Shown here: positions 27,447 to 36,481 of the stretch, in pieces
Layout: every line of letters begins with the position of its first letter
How positions within the stretch are numbered: position 1 is the first letter of the stretch
Source: Rhodoblastus sp. 17X3
Lineage (GTDB): Bacteria; Pseudomonadota; Alphaproteobacteria; Rhizobiales; Beijerinckiaceae
Reading direction: 5' to 3'
Length of the DNA: 64,000 bases
Assembly (NCBI RefSeq): GCF_030056575.1
Contig: NZ_JASHHX010000002.1
Location: 1 to 64,000 of the forward strand
Notes under the pieces: generated by a model
Told to the model about the DNA's origin: nothing
The model's input: only the letters and a program-made list of their open reading frames with translations
Database searches by the model: none
Translations under genes and position numbers: made by a program

Positions 27447-29621
27447 ATGAGGATTTTGCGTATGGACCGAAGGCTGACCGGCGCCGCCTTGGCGACCGCC
27501 TTCTGCCTGTTCATACCTGCCCAGCATCAGATCGCGCGCCGAATCCATATCCCGGCCGATCCTGTCCCTCCGGCGCCGTCGCACGCCCCCTTCGCCAACC
27601 CGCAATCTTCCGCCATGCCGTCGCCGTCCGAAACTGCGGAGCAAGGCGATGGCGCGTGGAGCGCGCCCGATCCTTCCAAATTCGGCGGCGCCTCGCCGGA
27701 CAGCGAAGCGCGCGCGGCGCAGGCCGCCGCGCTGGGCTACGACCTCGCGGGCGCGACCGAGGCGCTCGAAGCCTATTCCGCCGGGCAGGGGCAGGCCGGC
27801 GACGCCATTCTCGCGACAAAGGACCCGGTCGTGCGCGCGGCCGTTGAATGGGCCTTCGTGCGGCTTCATCCCGGCGAGGCGGGCCTTGCGCGCGTCGCCG
27901 CCTTCATCCGGACCCATGCGGACTGGCCGGTCGCGGGGCTGCGCAAGCGCGCGGACGAACTGGCTGGCGGCGAAGGCGCCAAGCCTGAGCGCGTCGCCGC
28001 CTATTTCGCCGAATTTCCCCCCGTCTCGCCTCCCGGCCAGATCGCCTATGCCGAACTGCTGAACGCCGATCCCGCCCGCGCCGCGGAAGCGGCGAAGATC
28101 GCGCGCGACGTCTGGCGCGACAGCGACCTGACGCCGGCTCAGGAAAAGCGTCTGCTCAAGACCTTTTCCGGCGCGCTTTCCGCCGCCGATCATATCTATC
28201 GCGCCGACCGGCTGATGCTGCGCGAGCAGTCCTCGTCCGCCGCGCGCGCCGCAGCCCTGGCGGGCAAGGACGCCCTGGCGCTCTACCGCGCCCAGGCCGA
28301 TCTCGCCAATGACGCCAGCTGGGCCAAGGTTTCGGGACGCGTGCCGGCGAGCCTGCGCGACGATCCGGCTCTGCTCTATCTGCGGATCCACAGCGAGCGC
28401 CACGCCGAACATATCGAGGAGGCGGCGAAACTCATGCTCGCCGCGCCGCGCGAGCAGTCGAAACTGGCAAGCCCCGACGACTGGTGGACGGAACGCCGCC
28501 TGATCGCGCGCAAATTGCTCGACGCAGGCGACGCCCAGCGCGCCTATCGCCTTTGCGCCGAACATGCGGCGGTCTCGACCGAGGCGCAGATCGAGGCCGA
28601 GTTCCATTCCGGCTGGATCGCGCTGCGGTTCCTGAACGATCCTGCGCTGGCCGCGCCCCATTTCGACAAGCTGGCGCAGATCGCGCGCAAGCCGCATTCG
28701 GTCAGCCGCGCCGCCTATTGGCAGGGACGCACAGCGGAGGCGCGAGGACTTGACGCGAAGCCCTTTTACGCCCGCGCCGCCAATGAGACAGAGACGTTCT
28801 ATGGCCAGCTCGCCCGCGCCAAGCTGGGCGACGAACCCGTGGTGCTGCGTCCGGCGGCGGCGCCCGCGGAAGGCGACGCCCGCGCCGATTCCGTGCGCGC
28901 CGTCGAACTGCTGTTCGCGCTCGGCCAGAAGGACGCCGCACGCCAGCTTGCGCTGGAAAGCGCCGCCGTCCTGGCCGCGCCCGAGCAGATGGCCGCGCTG
29001 TCGCGCCTGATCGAGACGAACAGCGACGCCAATACCGCCCTGATCGCGGGCAAGGCGGCCCTGCATCGCGGCATGGCGATCGACAGCCTGGCTTTTCCGC
29101 TCAATGGCGTGCCGCAATATTCCGAACTCGCCAATTCGGCCAGCCGCCCTGTGGTGCTGGCGATCGCCCGGCAGGAGAGCGCCTTCAACGCCACGGCGAA
29201 ATCCGGCGCGGGCGCCTTCGGGCTGATGCAGATGATCGAGCCGACCGCGCGCAAGGCGGCGAAGAGCGCCGGCGTGGCCTTTGATCAGGCGCGGTTGAAA
29301 ACTGACGCCGCATTCAACGCCCAGCTCGGCGCTTTTCATCTCGGGCAATTGCTCGGCGAATATCGCGGCTCTCATGTCCTCGCCTTCGCCGCCTATAACG
29401 CGGGCGGCGGCAATGTAGGCGACTGGATCAAGGCCTATGGCGACCCGCGCAATCCGCTCGTCGATCCAATCGACTGGATCGAGCGCATCCCCTTCACCGA
29501 AACGCGCAATTACGTGCAGCGGATCGTCGAAAACCTGCACATCTACCGCGCCCGGCTGAGCGATCCCGCGCCGAACCTTTTCGCTGTCGATCTGCGGCAG
29601 AAGGTCGCCGCAAAAGATTGA
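27447..29621 (+). CDS. lytic murein transglycosylase, Slt70-like
   Basis: 724 aa periplasmic enzyme that cleaves glycan strands to 1,6-anhydro-MurNAc. An N-terminal hydrophobic segment (GAALATAFCLFIP) precedes a long alpha-helical superhelix region rich in Ala. The C-terminal SLT domain has ARQESAFNATAKSGAGAFGL with the catalytic Glu, then LMQM and AAYNAGGGNVGDW. Starts considered were GTG 27423, ATG 27447 and ATG 27462. Its product feeds anmK-type recycling. Confidence 0.93.
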   Translation: MRILRMDRRLTGAALATAFCLFIPAQHQIARRIHIPADPVPPAPSHAPFANPQSSAMPSPSETAEQGDGAWSAPDPSKFGGASPDSEARAAQAAALGYDLAGATEALEAYSAGQGQAGDAILATKDPVVRAAVEWAFVRLHPGEAGLARVAAFIRTHADWPVAGLRKRADELAGGEGAKPERVAAYFAEFPPVSPPGQIAYAELLNADPARAAEAAKIARDVWRDSDLTPAQEKRLLKTFSGALSAADHIYRADRLMLREQSSSAARAAALAGKDALALYRAQADLANDASWAKVSGRVPASLRDDPALLYLRIHSERHAEHIEEAAKLMLAAPREQSKLASPDDWWTERRLIARKLLDAGDAQRAYRLCAEHAAVSTEAQIEAEFHSGWIALRFLNDPALAAPHFDKLAQIARKPHSVSRAAYWQGRTAEARGLDAKPFYARAANETETFYGQLARAKLGDEPVVLRPAAAPAEGDARADSVRAVELLFALGQKDAARQLALESAAVLAAPEQMAALSRLIETNSDANTALIAGKAALHRGMAIDSLAFPLNGVPQYSELANSASRPVVLAIARQESAFNATAKSGAGAFGLMQMIEPTARKAAKSAGVAFDQARLKTDAAFNAQLGAFHLGQLLGEYRGSHVLAFAAYNAGGGNVGDWIKAYGDPRNPLVDPIDWIERIPFTETRNYVQRIVENLHIYRARLSDPAPNLFAVDLRQKVAAKD

Positions 29622-29628
29622 TTGGGGG

Positions 29629-30291
29629 TCAGCCCGCGCGAAGCTCCGCGGCGAGTCGCGCGAAAACGGAATCGAACATCTCTGGCGTCAGCACGCCGGT
29701 ATTGGTGTTGTAGCGCGAGCAATGATAGCTGTCGCACAGGGTGAGGCCCCGGGCGTTCAGGCGATGGACCGCGCCATGGGCGAAGGGAAAAGCCTTCGCC
29801 TTCTCCCCGAACAGTCTCAGCGCGCTGTCATGGGCGATGCGCCCCAGGCAGAGGATGAAGCGCAGCTTCGGCATCGCTGCGATTTCCCGAACCAGAAAAT
29901 CGCGACAGGCGGAAATCTCCTGCGGCGTCGGCTTGTTCTGCGGCGGCACGCAGCGCACGGCGTTCGAGATCCGGCAATTGTTTAGATGCAAACTATCGTC
30001 TGCGCTTTCGCAATAATTTCCCGAGGCGAAACCGTGCCGGATCAGGGTCGGATAGAGCAGGTCGCCCGCCCAGTCGCCCGTAAAAGGCCGCCCTGTGCGA
30101 TTGGCGCCATGCAACCCCGGCGCGAGTCCCAGAATCAGAACGGAAGAGTCCAGCGCGCCGAAGGCGGGCACGGGAGCGTTATGCGCCCCCGGCAAAGCCT
30201 GGCGGTTTTCCGCCCGAAACTCCGCGAGGCGGGGGCACAAGCCGCAATTCGACGCGGGTTCAGCAAAAGAAAGAGGCGCTTCCGGTTTCAT
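29629..30291 (-). CDS. uracil-DNA glycosylase, family 5 (UDGb-like)
   Basis: 220 aa. GLAPGLHGANRTGRPFTGD is the motif-1 region of the UdgB class, which lacks the usual catalytic polar residue. NAVRCVPPQNKPT and SYHCSRYNTNTGVLTPEMF complete the pattern. Cysteines in NCGLCPRL plus later ones fit the Fe-S cluster of these proteins. Repairs deaminated bases in DNA. Confidence 0.9.
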   Translation of the reverse strand: MKPEAPLSFAEPASNCGLCPRLAEFRAENRQALPGAHNAPVPAFGALDSSVLILGLAPGLHGANRTGRPFTGDWAGDLLYPTLIRHGFASGNYCESADDSLHLNNCRISNAVRCVPPQNKPTPQEISACRDFLVREIAAMPKLRFILCLGRIAHDSALRLFGEKAKAFPFAHGAVHRLNARGLTLCDSYHCSRYNTNTGVLTPEMFDSVFARLAAELRAG

Positions 30292-30351
30292 CGGCGCGCC
30301 TCTTGCTGGATTTGCGGCTTTTTTTGAGCCCGCACAGTCATGCTTCGCGGG

Positions 30352-30969
30352 TCATTCGTCGTCCGAAACCGTCTCATGCGGCATCGCGGTCGTCGGCGTG
30401 ACGGGACGGCGCTCCTGGAAGCGCTGGAGGCGTTCGGTGCGGTCGGCGGGATCGCGGCCGATCTTGTTGACGAGATGGACCAGATCGACGAATTCGTCCG
30501 CCTGGCGGCGCAGTTCGTCGGCGACCATCGGCGGCTGGGTCGTAATGGTCGAAAGCACCGAGACGCGCACACCCTTGCGCTGGACAGCCTCGACCAGCGA
30601 ACGGAAGTCGCCGTCGCCGGAGAACAGCACCATATGGTCGATGTGGTCGGCCATCTCCATGGCGTCCACGGCGAGCTCGATGTCCATGTTGCCCTTGACC
30701 TTGCGGCGGCCGAGCGCGTCCACGAATTCCTTGGCGGGCTTGGTGACGACCGCATAGCCATTGTAATCGAGCCAGTCGATCAGCGGGCGGATCGAGGAGT
30801 ACTCCTGATCCTCAACCAGGGCCGTGTAATAAAACGCACGCAGCAGGCGACCCTTGGACTGAAACTCTTTCAAGAGGCGCTTGTAGTCAATGTCGAAGCC
30901 GAGTGATTTCGCGGTCGCGTAAAGATTTGCTCCGTCAATGAATAAAGCGATGCGTTCCTGATCTGCCAT
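30352..30969 (-). CDS. NYN/LabA-like domain protein
   Basis: 205 aa. PIN-like NYN fold with the acidic residues of a Mg-dependent nuclease: ALFIDGANLY (residues 8-17), KGNMDIELAVDAM, and LFSGDGDFRSLVEAVQ. It has a charged C-terminal tail. Proteins of this type commonly lie next to rpoZ in Hyphomicrobiales. The RNA or DNA target is unknown. Confidence 0.92.
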   Translation of the reverse strand: MADQERIALFIDGANLYATAKSLGFDIDYKRLLKEFQSKGRLLRAFYYTALVEDQEYSSIRPLIDWLDYNGYAVVTKPAKEFVDALGRRKVKGNMDIELAVDAMEMADHIDHMVLFSGDGDFRSLVEAVQRKGVRVSVLSTITTQPPMVADELRRQADEFVDLVHLVNKIGRDPADRTERLQRFQERRPVTPTTAMPHETVSDDE

Positions 30970-31438
30970 TATGTTTTTCCATTTCCGGTTGTGCTAAAGC
31001 TGCGCACAAATCGCAAGTGTTAAGATTTGGATTCGATTTACTCCAAAACCGGCCAAAAGCAAGTTTAAGAATCATGAACATTTGGACAGGCGCGCGTTAA
31101 CGATCCTGTCCTGATCTGGCGAGATGGCTGTGTCGTAGATATACGAGCGCCACGACCGCCTGGATCGCCCTATTTTCGGGGTTTGCCCGGTTGCGCCCTC
31201 GATCGGCTGGATTTCCATCAGGATTGGACCGCGTGCATTCGTATTTCGGAACGCGAGGCGGCTATCGGGAGAATATTTTTCAATCCGTCATAATTGCTAT
31301 CCTCTTAAAAGCCAATTGGGACATTTTGACGGAAAAGGCTTGACCCGTCGCCAAAAGTGCGAAACTTGCCCCGACGGGTATTTTTATGTAATACATTTTG
31401 AAATTCCCGATCATCCGATGTTTTGAGGAGCTGGCCGA
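30970..31438 (+). other. gene-free region upstream of rpoZ
   Basis: 469 nt, less GC-rich than its surroundings, with no supported gene. GGACAGG (31084-31090) pairs with CCTGTCC (31105-31111). ACCCGTCG (31343-31350) pairs with CGACGGGT (31372-31379) and is followed by ATTTTTAT. A possible promoter CTTGCC-N18-TAATAC lies at 31365-31394, and GAGGAG precedes rpoZ. It probably holds the rpoZ and NYN promoters, and possibly a small RNA. Confidence 0.4.
31343..31385 (+). other. terminator-like hairpin in rpoZ leader
   Basis: An 8-bp stem ACCCGTCG/CGACGGGT with a 21-nt loop, followed by A and five Ts at 31381-31385. It could attenuate rpoZ or end a short upstream transcript. TTGACC at 31340-31345 overlaps its left arm. 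Confidence 0.4.
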
Positions 31439-31822
31439 ATGGCGCGCGTCACAGTTGAAGATTGCATCGACAAGGTCGATAACCGTTTCGATCTCGTCCT
31501 GCTGGCCAGCCATCGCGCTCGGATGATTTCGTCCGGCTCGCAGATCACTGTCGCGCGCGACAATGACAAGAACCCCGTCGTCGCCCTGCGCGAGATTGCG
31601 GATACCACGATCGCGCCTGATGACCTGAAGGAAGATTTCATCCACTCGCTGCAAAAGCATGTCGAGGTCGACGAGCCCGAGGCGGAAGTCGTGCCGAGCC
31701 TCGTGACGCCCGCCAGCGACGCGACCGGCGATGTCCAGTTCGACCGCATGACCGAGGAAGACCTGCTGCGTGGTCTCGAAGGCCTGGTGCCTCCGGCCGA
31801 GACCGACGACGATTCGGAATAG
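31439..31822 (+). CDS. rpoZ: RNA polymerase subunit omega
   Basis: Omega, 127 aa, chaperone for the beta-prime subunit and part of the ppGpp-binding site 1 where that exists. [20 protein letters not shown] and [14 protein letters not shown] are typical. The C-terminus is a long acidic tail ([11 protein letters not shown]). A terminator separates it from rsh, the ppGpp synthetase, which lies next in most relatives too. Confidence 0.96.
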   Translation: MARVTVEDCIDKVDNRFDLVLLASHRARMISSGSQITVARDNDKNPVVALREIADTTIAPDDLKEDFIHSLQKHVEVDEPEAEVVPSLVTPASDATGDVQFDRMTEEDLLRGLEGLVPPAETDDDSE

Positions 31823-31864
31823 CAGCCGCTCGCGTCGCGCAAGGCGGCGATGACGGCGGACAGC

Positions 31865-31896
31865 GCCTCCCGCGGATCATTTGCGGGGGGCTTTTT
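31865..31896 (+). terminator. rho-independent terminator rpoZ-rsh
   Basis: GCCTCCCGC (31865-31873) pairs with GCGGGGGGC (31883-31891), with one G-T wobble, followed by TTTTT. rsh starts about 125 nt later and so probably has its own promoter or gets readthrough only. Confidence 0.75.
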
Positions 31897-32021
31897 CTTG
31901 CGCGCTTGCGCGCGCATTTGACCTGATTCATCTCCCAAATCGCTTGCTCAACTCCGCCACGGCGTCGATAGTAGCAAGGCGGAATTTGTGGGAACGGTGG
32001 GCCGCAGGGAATGTCTTCAGC

Positions 32022-34214
32022 ATGATGCGGCAGTACGAACTCGTCGATCGCGTTCGAAAATATAATCCGCAGACCGACGAGGATCTCCTTAACCGAGCCT
32101 ATGTCTACGCCATGCGCGCCCATGGCCAGCAGAAGCGCGCCTCGGGCGATCCCTATTTCACGCATCCGCTCGAAGTCGCGGCCATCCTGACCGAGATGAA
32201 GCTCGACGACGCGACCATCGTCGCCGCCGTGCTGCATGACACGATCGAAGACACTGGCGCGACCAGGGCCGACATCGACACTTTGTTCGGGCCGGAGATT
32301 GGCCGGCTTGTCGATGGCCTCACCAAGCTGAAGAAGCTCGATCTCGTCTCGAAGCGGGCCGCGCAGGCGGAGAATTTCCGCAAGCTGCTGCTGGCCATCG
32401 CCGAAGACGTGCGCGTGCTGCTGGTCAAGCTCGCCGACCGCCTGCACAACATGCGCACGCTGCACTATGTGTCGCCGGAAAAACGCGCCCGCATTGCCGA
32501 GGAGACGCTGGACATCTATGCCCCGCTCGCCGGGCGCATGGGCATGCAGAACCTGCGCGACGAGCTGGAGAATCTCTCGTTCAAATATCTGATGCCCGAA
32601 GCCTTCGCGATGGTTTCGACTCGTCTGGAGGATCTGCGCGAGAAGAACCACGAGCTGATCAAGACCATCGAGAACGAACTGACCGAGGAGCTGGCGCGGC
32701 GGGACATCAAGGCCGACGTGCGCGGGCGGCAGAAGCAGCCCTATTCGGTCTGGAGCAAGATGGAGCGCAAGTCGCTCGCCTTCGAGCAATTGTCCGACAT
32801 TTTCGGTTTCCGCGTCGTCGTCGATAACACAGACGACTGCTATCGCGTGATCGGCGTCGTCCATCGGAAATGGCCGATGGTGCCGGGGCGGTTCAAGGAT
32901 TACGTCTCGACGCCCAAGCAGAACGACTACCGTTCGATTCACACCACCGTGGTCGGGCCGGGTCGCCAGCGCGTCGAGCTTCAGGTGCGCACCCATGAGA
33001 TGCACGACATCGCGCGCCACGGCATCGCCGCCCACGCCCTGTACAAGGATGGCCGCGACGCGCCCGCGCCCGTGCTTTCGCATGAGAGCAACGCCTATCA
33101 ATGGCTCAAGCGCACCATCGACATGCTCTCGGAAGGGTCGAGTCCGGAAGAATTCCTGGAGCACACGCGGCTGGAGCTGTTCCATGACCAGGTGTTCTGC
33201 TTCACGCCCAAGGGGCGCCTGATCGCGCTGCCGCGCGGCGCGACGCCGATCGATTTCGCCTATGCGGTCCATACCAGCGTCGGCAATTCCGCCGTCGGCG
33301 CCAAGATCAACGGCCGCCTCGCGCCGCTGCTGGCGCCGCTCGACAATGGCGACGAGGTCGAGATCGTGCGCGCCGAGGGGCAGACGCCGCCCGCCGCGTG
33401 GGAATCCATCGCTGTGACCGGCAAGGCCCGCGCCGCGATCCGCCGCGCCACCCGCGACGCGGTGCGCGCGCAATATGCGGGTTTGGGCCGCCAGATCGTG
33501 CTGCGCGCCTTCGAGCGCGCGGGCAAGAAATTCTCCGACGACAAATTGCGTCCGTCCCTGCCGCGCCTCGCGCGTTCGACGATCGACGACGTGCTGGCGG
33601 CGGTGGGGCGCGGCGAGATGTTTTCCGGCGATGTGGTCAAGGCCGTCTATCCGGAATTCAAGGAAGAGCGCAAGGCGCAGGCGCCCGACCGCACCGATCC
33701 GGGCTGGTTCCGCATGCAGAAGGCCTCAGGGGTGCAGTTCAAGGCGCCCGGCGCCAGCAGCGACGCCCAGGCCGTGCCGATCCGGGGGCTACATGGCGAC
33801 CTGCCGGTGGCTTTCGCGCCCAATGGCGCCGTGCCCGGCGACCGTATCGTCGGCATCATGACGCCGGGGCAGGGCATCACCGTCTATCCGATTCAGTCGC
33901 CCGCGCTCGCCGCCTTCGACGATCAGCCCGAGCGCTGGCTCGACGTGCGCTGGGACGTCGAGGACGCGCAGTCCCTGTTTCCGGCGCGGATCATGGTCGC
34001 GGCGATCAATGAGCCGGGCAGCCTCGGCGCCGTGGCGAGCCTGATCGGCGAGCAGGGCGGCAATATCGACGACGTGACCTTCAACAAGAAATCGCCAGAC
34101 TTCCGCGAAATGATCTTCGACATTCAGGTCTTCGACCTGAAACACCTCAACGATATTCTCTCGCGCCTGCGCGTCCTGCCGATGATCAACAGCGTCGAGC
34201 GCGTCATTGGTTAA
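32022..34214 (+). CDS. bifunctional (p)ppGpp synthetase/hydrolase Rsh
   Basis: 730 aa RelA/SpoT homologue of the single alphaproteobacterial type. Domains in order: HD hydrolase with VLHDTIEDTGA near residue 67, synthetase (residues about 240-350), TGS (FCFTPKGRLIALPRGATPID), and C-terminal ACT (MVAAINEPGSLGAVASLIGE). The HD residues are intact, so hydrolysis is expected. ATG 32022 (MMRQYELVDRV) is the normal start. ATG 32025 is an alternative. Confidence 0.95.
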   Translation: MMRQYELVDRVRKYNPQTDEDLLNRAYVYAMRAHGQQKRASGDPYFTHPLEVAAILTEMKLDDATIVAAVLHDTIEDTGATRADIDTLFGPEIGRLVDGLTKLKKLDLVSKRAAQAENFRKLLLAIAEDVRVLLVKLADRLHNMRTLHYVSPEKRARIAEETLDIYAPLAGRMGMQNLRDELENLSFKYLMPEAFAMVSTRLEDLREKNHELIKTIENELTEELARRDIKADVRGRQKQPYSVWSKMERKSLAFEQLSDIFGFRVVVDNTDDCYRVIGVVHRKWPMVPGRFKDYVSTPKQNDYRSIHTTVVGPGRQRVELQVRTHEMHDIARHGIAAHALYKDGRDAPAPVLSHESNAYQWLKRTIDMLSEGSSPEEFLEHTRLELFHDQVFCFTPKGRLIALPRGATPIDFAYAVHTSVGNSAVGAKINGRLAPLLAPLDNGDEVEIVRAEGQTPPAAWESIAVTGKARAAIRRATRDAVRAQYAGLGRQIVLRAFERAGKKFSDDKLRPSLPRLARSTIDDVLAAVGRGEMFSGDVVKAVYPEFKEERKAQAPDRTDPGWFRMQKASGVQFKAPGASSDAQAVPIRGLHGDLPVAFAPNGAVPGDRIVGIMTPGQGITVYPIQSPALAAFDDQPERWLDVRWDVEDAQSLFPARIMVAAINEPGSLGAVASLIGEQGGNIDDVTFNKKSPDFREMIFDIQVFDLKHLNDILSRLRVLPMINSVERVIG

Positions 34215-34229
34215 GAGTCTTCTCTGTGA

Positions 34230-34295
34230 GCCTTCCGACTCGTCGGAAGGCAGGGCGCCCGGCGACATCAGTCGCCGCCGCGCCGGTCGGCGCGG
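34230..34295 (+). other. three consecutive hairpins between rsh and pdxJ
   Basis: GCCTTCCGA/TCGGAAGGC with loop CTCG (34230-34251), GGCGAC/GTCGCC with loop ATCA (34261-34276), and CCGCGCC/GGCGCGG with loop GGTC (34278-34295). All are perfect. None has a T-tract, so they may block RNase or translation rather than terminate. Confidence 0.6.
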
Positions 34296-34365
34296 ACAGC
34301 GCCGGTCATTTTCATGATCGGCGCAATGAGATAATTCCTGAGCCGTTGCCATGAAAGGCCCAGCG

Positions 34366-35130
34366 ATGAGTTTTGCGAAAAAAATCCGCCTCGGCGTCAA
34401 TATCGATCACGTCGCCACCTTGCGCAACGCGCGCGGCGGCTTCGCGCCCGATCCGCTGCGCGCAGCGCAGATGGCGCTCGCCGCCGGCGCCGACGGCATA
34501 ACCGCGCATTTGCGGGAGGATCGCCGCCACATCGTGGACGAGGACATGCGCCGCCTCAAGGCGTCCATCAATGCGCCGCTGAATTTCGAAATGGCCGCGA
34601 CCGAGCAGATGCTCGATATCGCATTGAAAATCCGCCCGCACGCCAGCTGCCTCGTGCCGGAAAAGCGCACCGAGCGCACCACAGAAGGCGGTCTTGATGT
34701 GGTGAACGGGCGCGAAAGGCTCGCGCCCTTCGTCGACGAGCTTCTGCGCGCCGGCATTCGGGTCTCCCTGTTCATCGAGCCTTCGTTCGAGGCGCTGGCC
34801 GCCGCGCGCGCCCTGAAGGCGCCGGTGGTCGAACTGCATACGGGCGCCTGGTGCAACGCCCTGGCGCTGGGCGAGACGGATAAGGCGGAAGCCGAATTCG
34901 AGCGCCTGCGCGCGGCGGCGGAGGAGGCGGAGCGGCTGGGGATCGAATGCCACGCCGGCCACGGCCTCGACTTCGACACGGCGCGGCTGATCTCCGCCTT
35001 CCCGCAGATCGTGGAGCTGAACATCGGTCATTTCCTGATCGGCGAGGCGGTCTTCGTCGGCCTCGATTCCGCGGTGAAGGAGATGATCGCCGCCGTCGCC
35101 CAGGGACGGGCAGGGGCGGCCGGGGCATGA
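34366..35130 (+). CDS. pdxJ: pyridoxine 5'-phosphate synthase
   Basis: Final ring-forming step of DXP-dependent vitamin B6 synthesis. 254 aa TIM barrel. [34 protein letters not shown] and [12 protein letters not shown] are canonical. ATG 34366 has AAAGG upstream. ATG 34351 is less likely. First gene of pdxJ-acpS-lepB-rnc-era-recO. It overlaps acpS by 4 nt. Confidence 0.96.
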   Translation: MSFAKKIRLGVNIDHVATLRNARGGFAPDPLRAAQMALAAGADGITAHLREDRRHIVDEDMRRLKASINAPLNFEMAATEQMLDIALKIRPHASCLVPEKRTERTTEGGLDVVNGRERLAPFVDELLRAGIRVSLFIEPSFEALAAARALKAPVVELHTGAWCNALALGETDKAEAEFERLRAAAEEAERLGIECHAGHGLDFDTARLISAFPQIVELNIGHFLIGEAVFVGLDSAVKEMIAAVAQGRAGAAGA

Positions 35131-35552
35131 TCATCGGTCTCGGCCTCGACCTTTGCGACATCCGGCGCATCGAACATATGCTCGAGAAACATGGCGAGCG
35201 CTTTCCGCGACGCTGCTTCACGCCCGTCGAGCGCGCCAAGGCCGACGGCCGCAAGGCGCGGGCGGCGACCTACGCCAAGCGTTTCGCCGCAAAGGAGGCC
35301 TGCGCCAAGGCGCTCGGTTGCGGGATCGGGCAGGGGGTGTCGTGGCGGGACATGGGCGTGGTCAATGATCCGTTCGGACGGCCGTCGCTTGAGTTGACCG
35401 GCGGCGCGGCGGAGCGGCTCGCCCGGCTCACGCCGGAGGGCTTCGCGGCGCGCGTCCATCTGACCATGACCGACGAATATCCGCTGGCCCAGGCGCAGGT
35501 GATGATCGAGGCGGTTCCCAAAACATTTCCCGAGCCGCGCCTCCAGCCGTGA
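35127..35552 (+). CDS. acpS: holo-[acyl-carrier-protein] synthase
   Basis: Transfers 4'-phosphopantetheine from CoA to ACP. 141 aa. [20 protein letters not shown] at the start and [14 protein letters not shown] with the catalytic Asp-Glu/Lys pair are typical. The ATG overlaps the pdxJ stop (ATGA). Any frame extending upstream into pdxJ is an artefact. Confidence 0.95.
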   Translation: MIIGLGLDLCDIRRIEHMLEKHGERFPRRCFTPVERAKADGRKARAATYAKRFAAKEACAKALGCGIGQGVSWRDMGVVNDPFGRPSLELTGGAAERLARLTPEGFAARVHLTMTDEYPLAQAQVMIEAVPKTFPEPRLQP

Positions 35553-35677
35553 GCCTGGCGCCATTTTGCGCGGCGGACGGACAGAAAGCGGACAAAAATT
35601 CGCCCGGAATGGGCGCGACAGCCTTGCGTCGGGGCGCGAAAACGCCGACAACCGGCGCCCGGAACTGGAAAAAAGAC

Positions 35678-36481
35678 ATGAGCGAATCCATGAGCGACAC
35701 CTCGCCGCGCGCCGCCAAGAAAGCCGAACAGGGCGGCAAGTCCGAGGGAGGACTCGGCGAAACGATCATTGTGATCCTTCAGGCGCTGGCGATCGCTCTC
35801 GTGGTCCGCACCTTCCTGTTCCAGCCCTTCAATATTCCGTCGGGCTCCATGATCCCGACGCTGGAGATCGGCGACTATCTCTTCGTCTCCAAATATAGCT
35901 ACGGCTATTCGCGCTATTCCTTCCCCTTCGGCCTGCCGCCGTTCCAGGGCCGCATCCTCGGCTCCGCGCCCAAGCGCGGCGACGTCGTGGTGTTCAAGCT
36001 GCCGCGCGACAATGAGACCGATTACATCAAGCGCGTGATCGGCCTGCCCGGGGACAAGATCGAGATGAAAAAAGGCCGCCTCTACATCAACGACCAGATC
36101 GTCGAGCGCGAGCCCATCGAGAAGGCGCAGACCGAGGATCTTTACGGCCATTTCGGCCCGGTGCCGACCTATAAGGAAACCCTGCCGGGCGGCGTCACCC
36201 ACACGATCATCGAGATCCAGGGCGATGACGGCTTCAACGACAACGCCGGGCCCTTCATCGTGCCGCAGGGCCATTATTTCATGATGGGCGACAACCGCGA
36301 CAATTCCACCGATTCCCGCGTGCCGCAGGATCAGGGCGGCGTCGGCTATGTGCCCTATGTCAATGTCGAGGGCCGCGCGGAGATGATCTTCTTCTCGGTC
36401 GGCGGCGGCGCGGCGGCCTGGGAGTTCTGGCGCTGGCCCTGGACCCTGCGCTTGAACCGCATGTTCCACACGGTTCGATGA
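35678..36481 (+). CDS. lepB: signal peptidase I
   Basis: Removes signal peptides in the inner membrane. 267 aa. One membrane segment (IIVILQALAIALVVRTFLF) is followed by IPSGSMIPTLEIGD with the catalytic Ser, then YIKRVIGLPGD with the general-base Lys and MGDNRDNSTDSR. ATG 35678 is preceded by GGAAAA. A longer start at 35549 is rejected, since the first 40 residues lack family support. Overlaps rnc by 4 nt. Confidence 0.94.
   Translation: MSESMSDTSPRAAKKAEQGGKSEGGLGETIIVILQALAIALVVRTFLFQPFNIPSGSMIPTLEIGDYLFVSKYSYGYSRYSFPFGLPPFQGRILGSAPKRGDVVVFKLPRDNETDYIKRVIGLPGDKIEMKKGRLYINDQIVEREPIEKAQTEDLYGHFGPVPTYKETLPGGVTHTIIEIQGDDGFNDNAGPFIVPQGHYFMMGDNRDNSTDSRVPQDQGGVGYVPYVNVEGRAEMIFFSVGGGAAAWEFWRWPWTLRLNRMFHTVR

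Noticed and set aside
27381-29540. 719-codon minus-strand frame opposite the lytic transglycosylase
   Set aside because: The plus strand carries a clear SLT domain. The antisense product has no motif.
31340-31368. TTGACC as a -35 box for rpoZ
   Set aside because: The position 17 nt downstream (AACTTG) is not a credible -10. CTTGCC/TAATAC further down is a better, though still weak, candidate.
31638-33473. 611-codon minus-strand frame opposite rsh
   Set aside because: Antisense to intact Rsh domains and full of Arg/His/Asp, as expected of a shadow.
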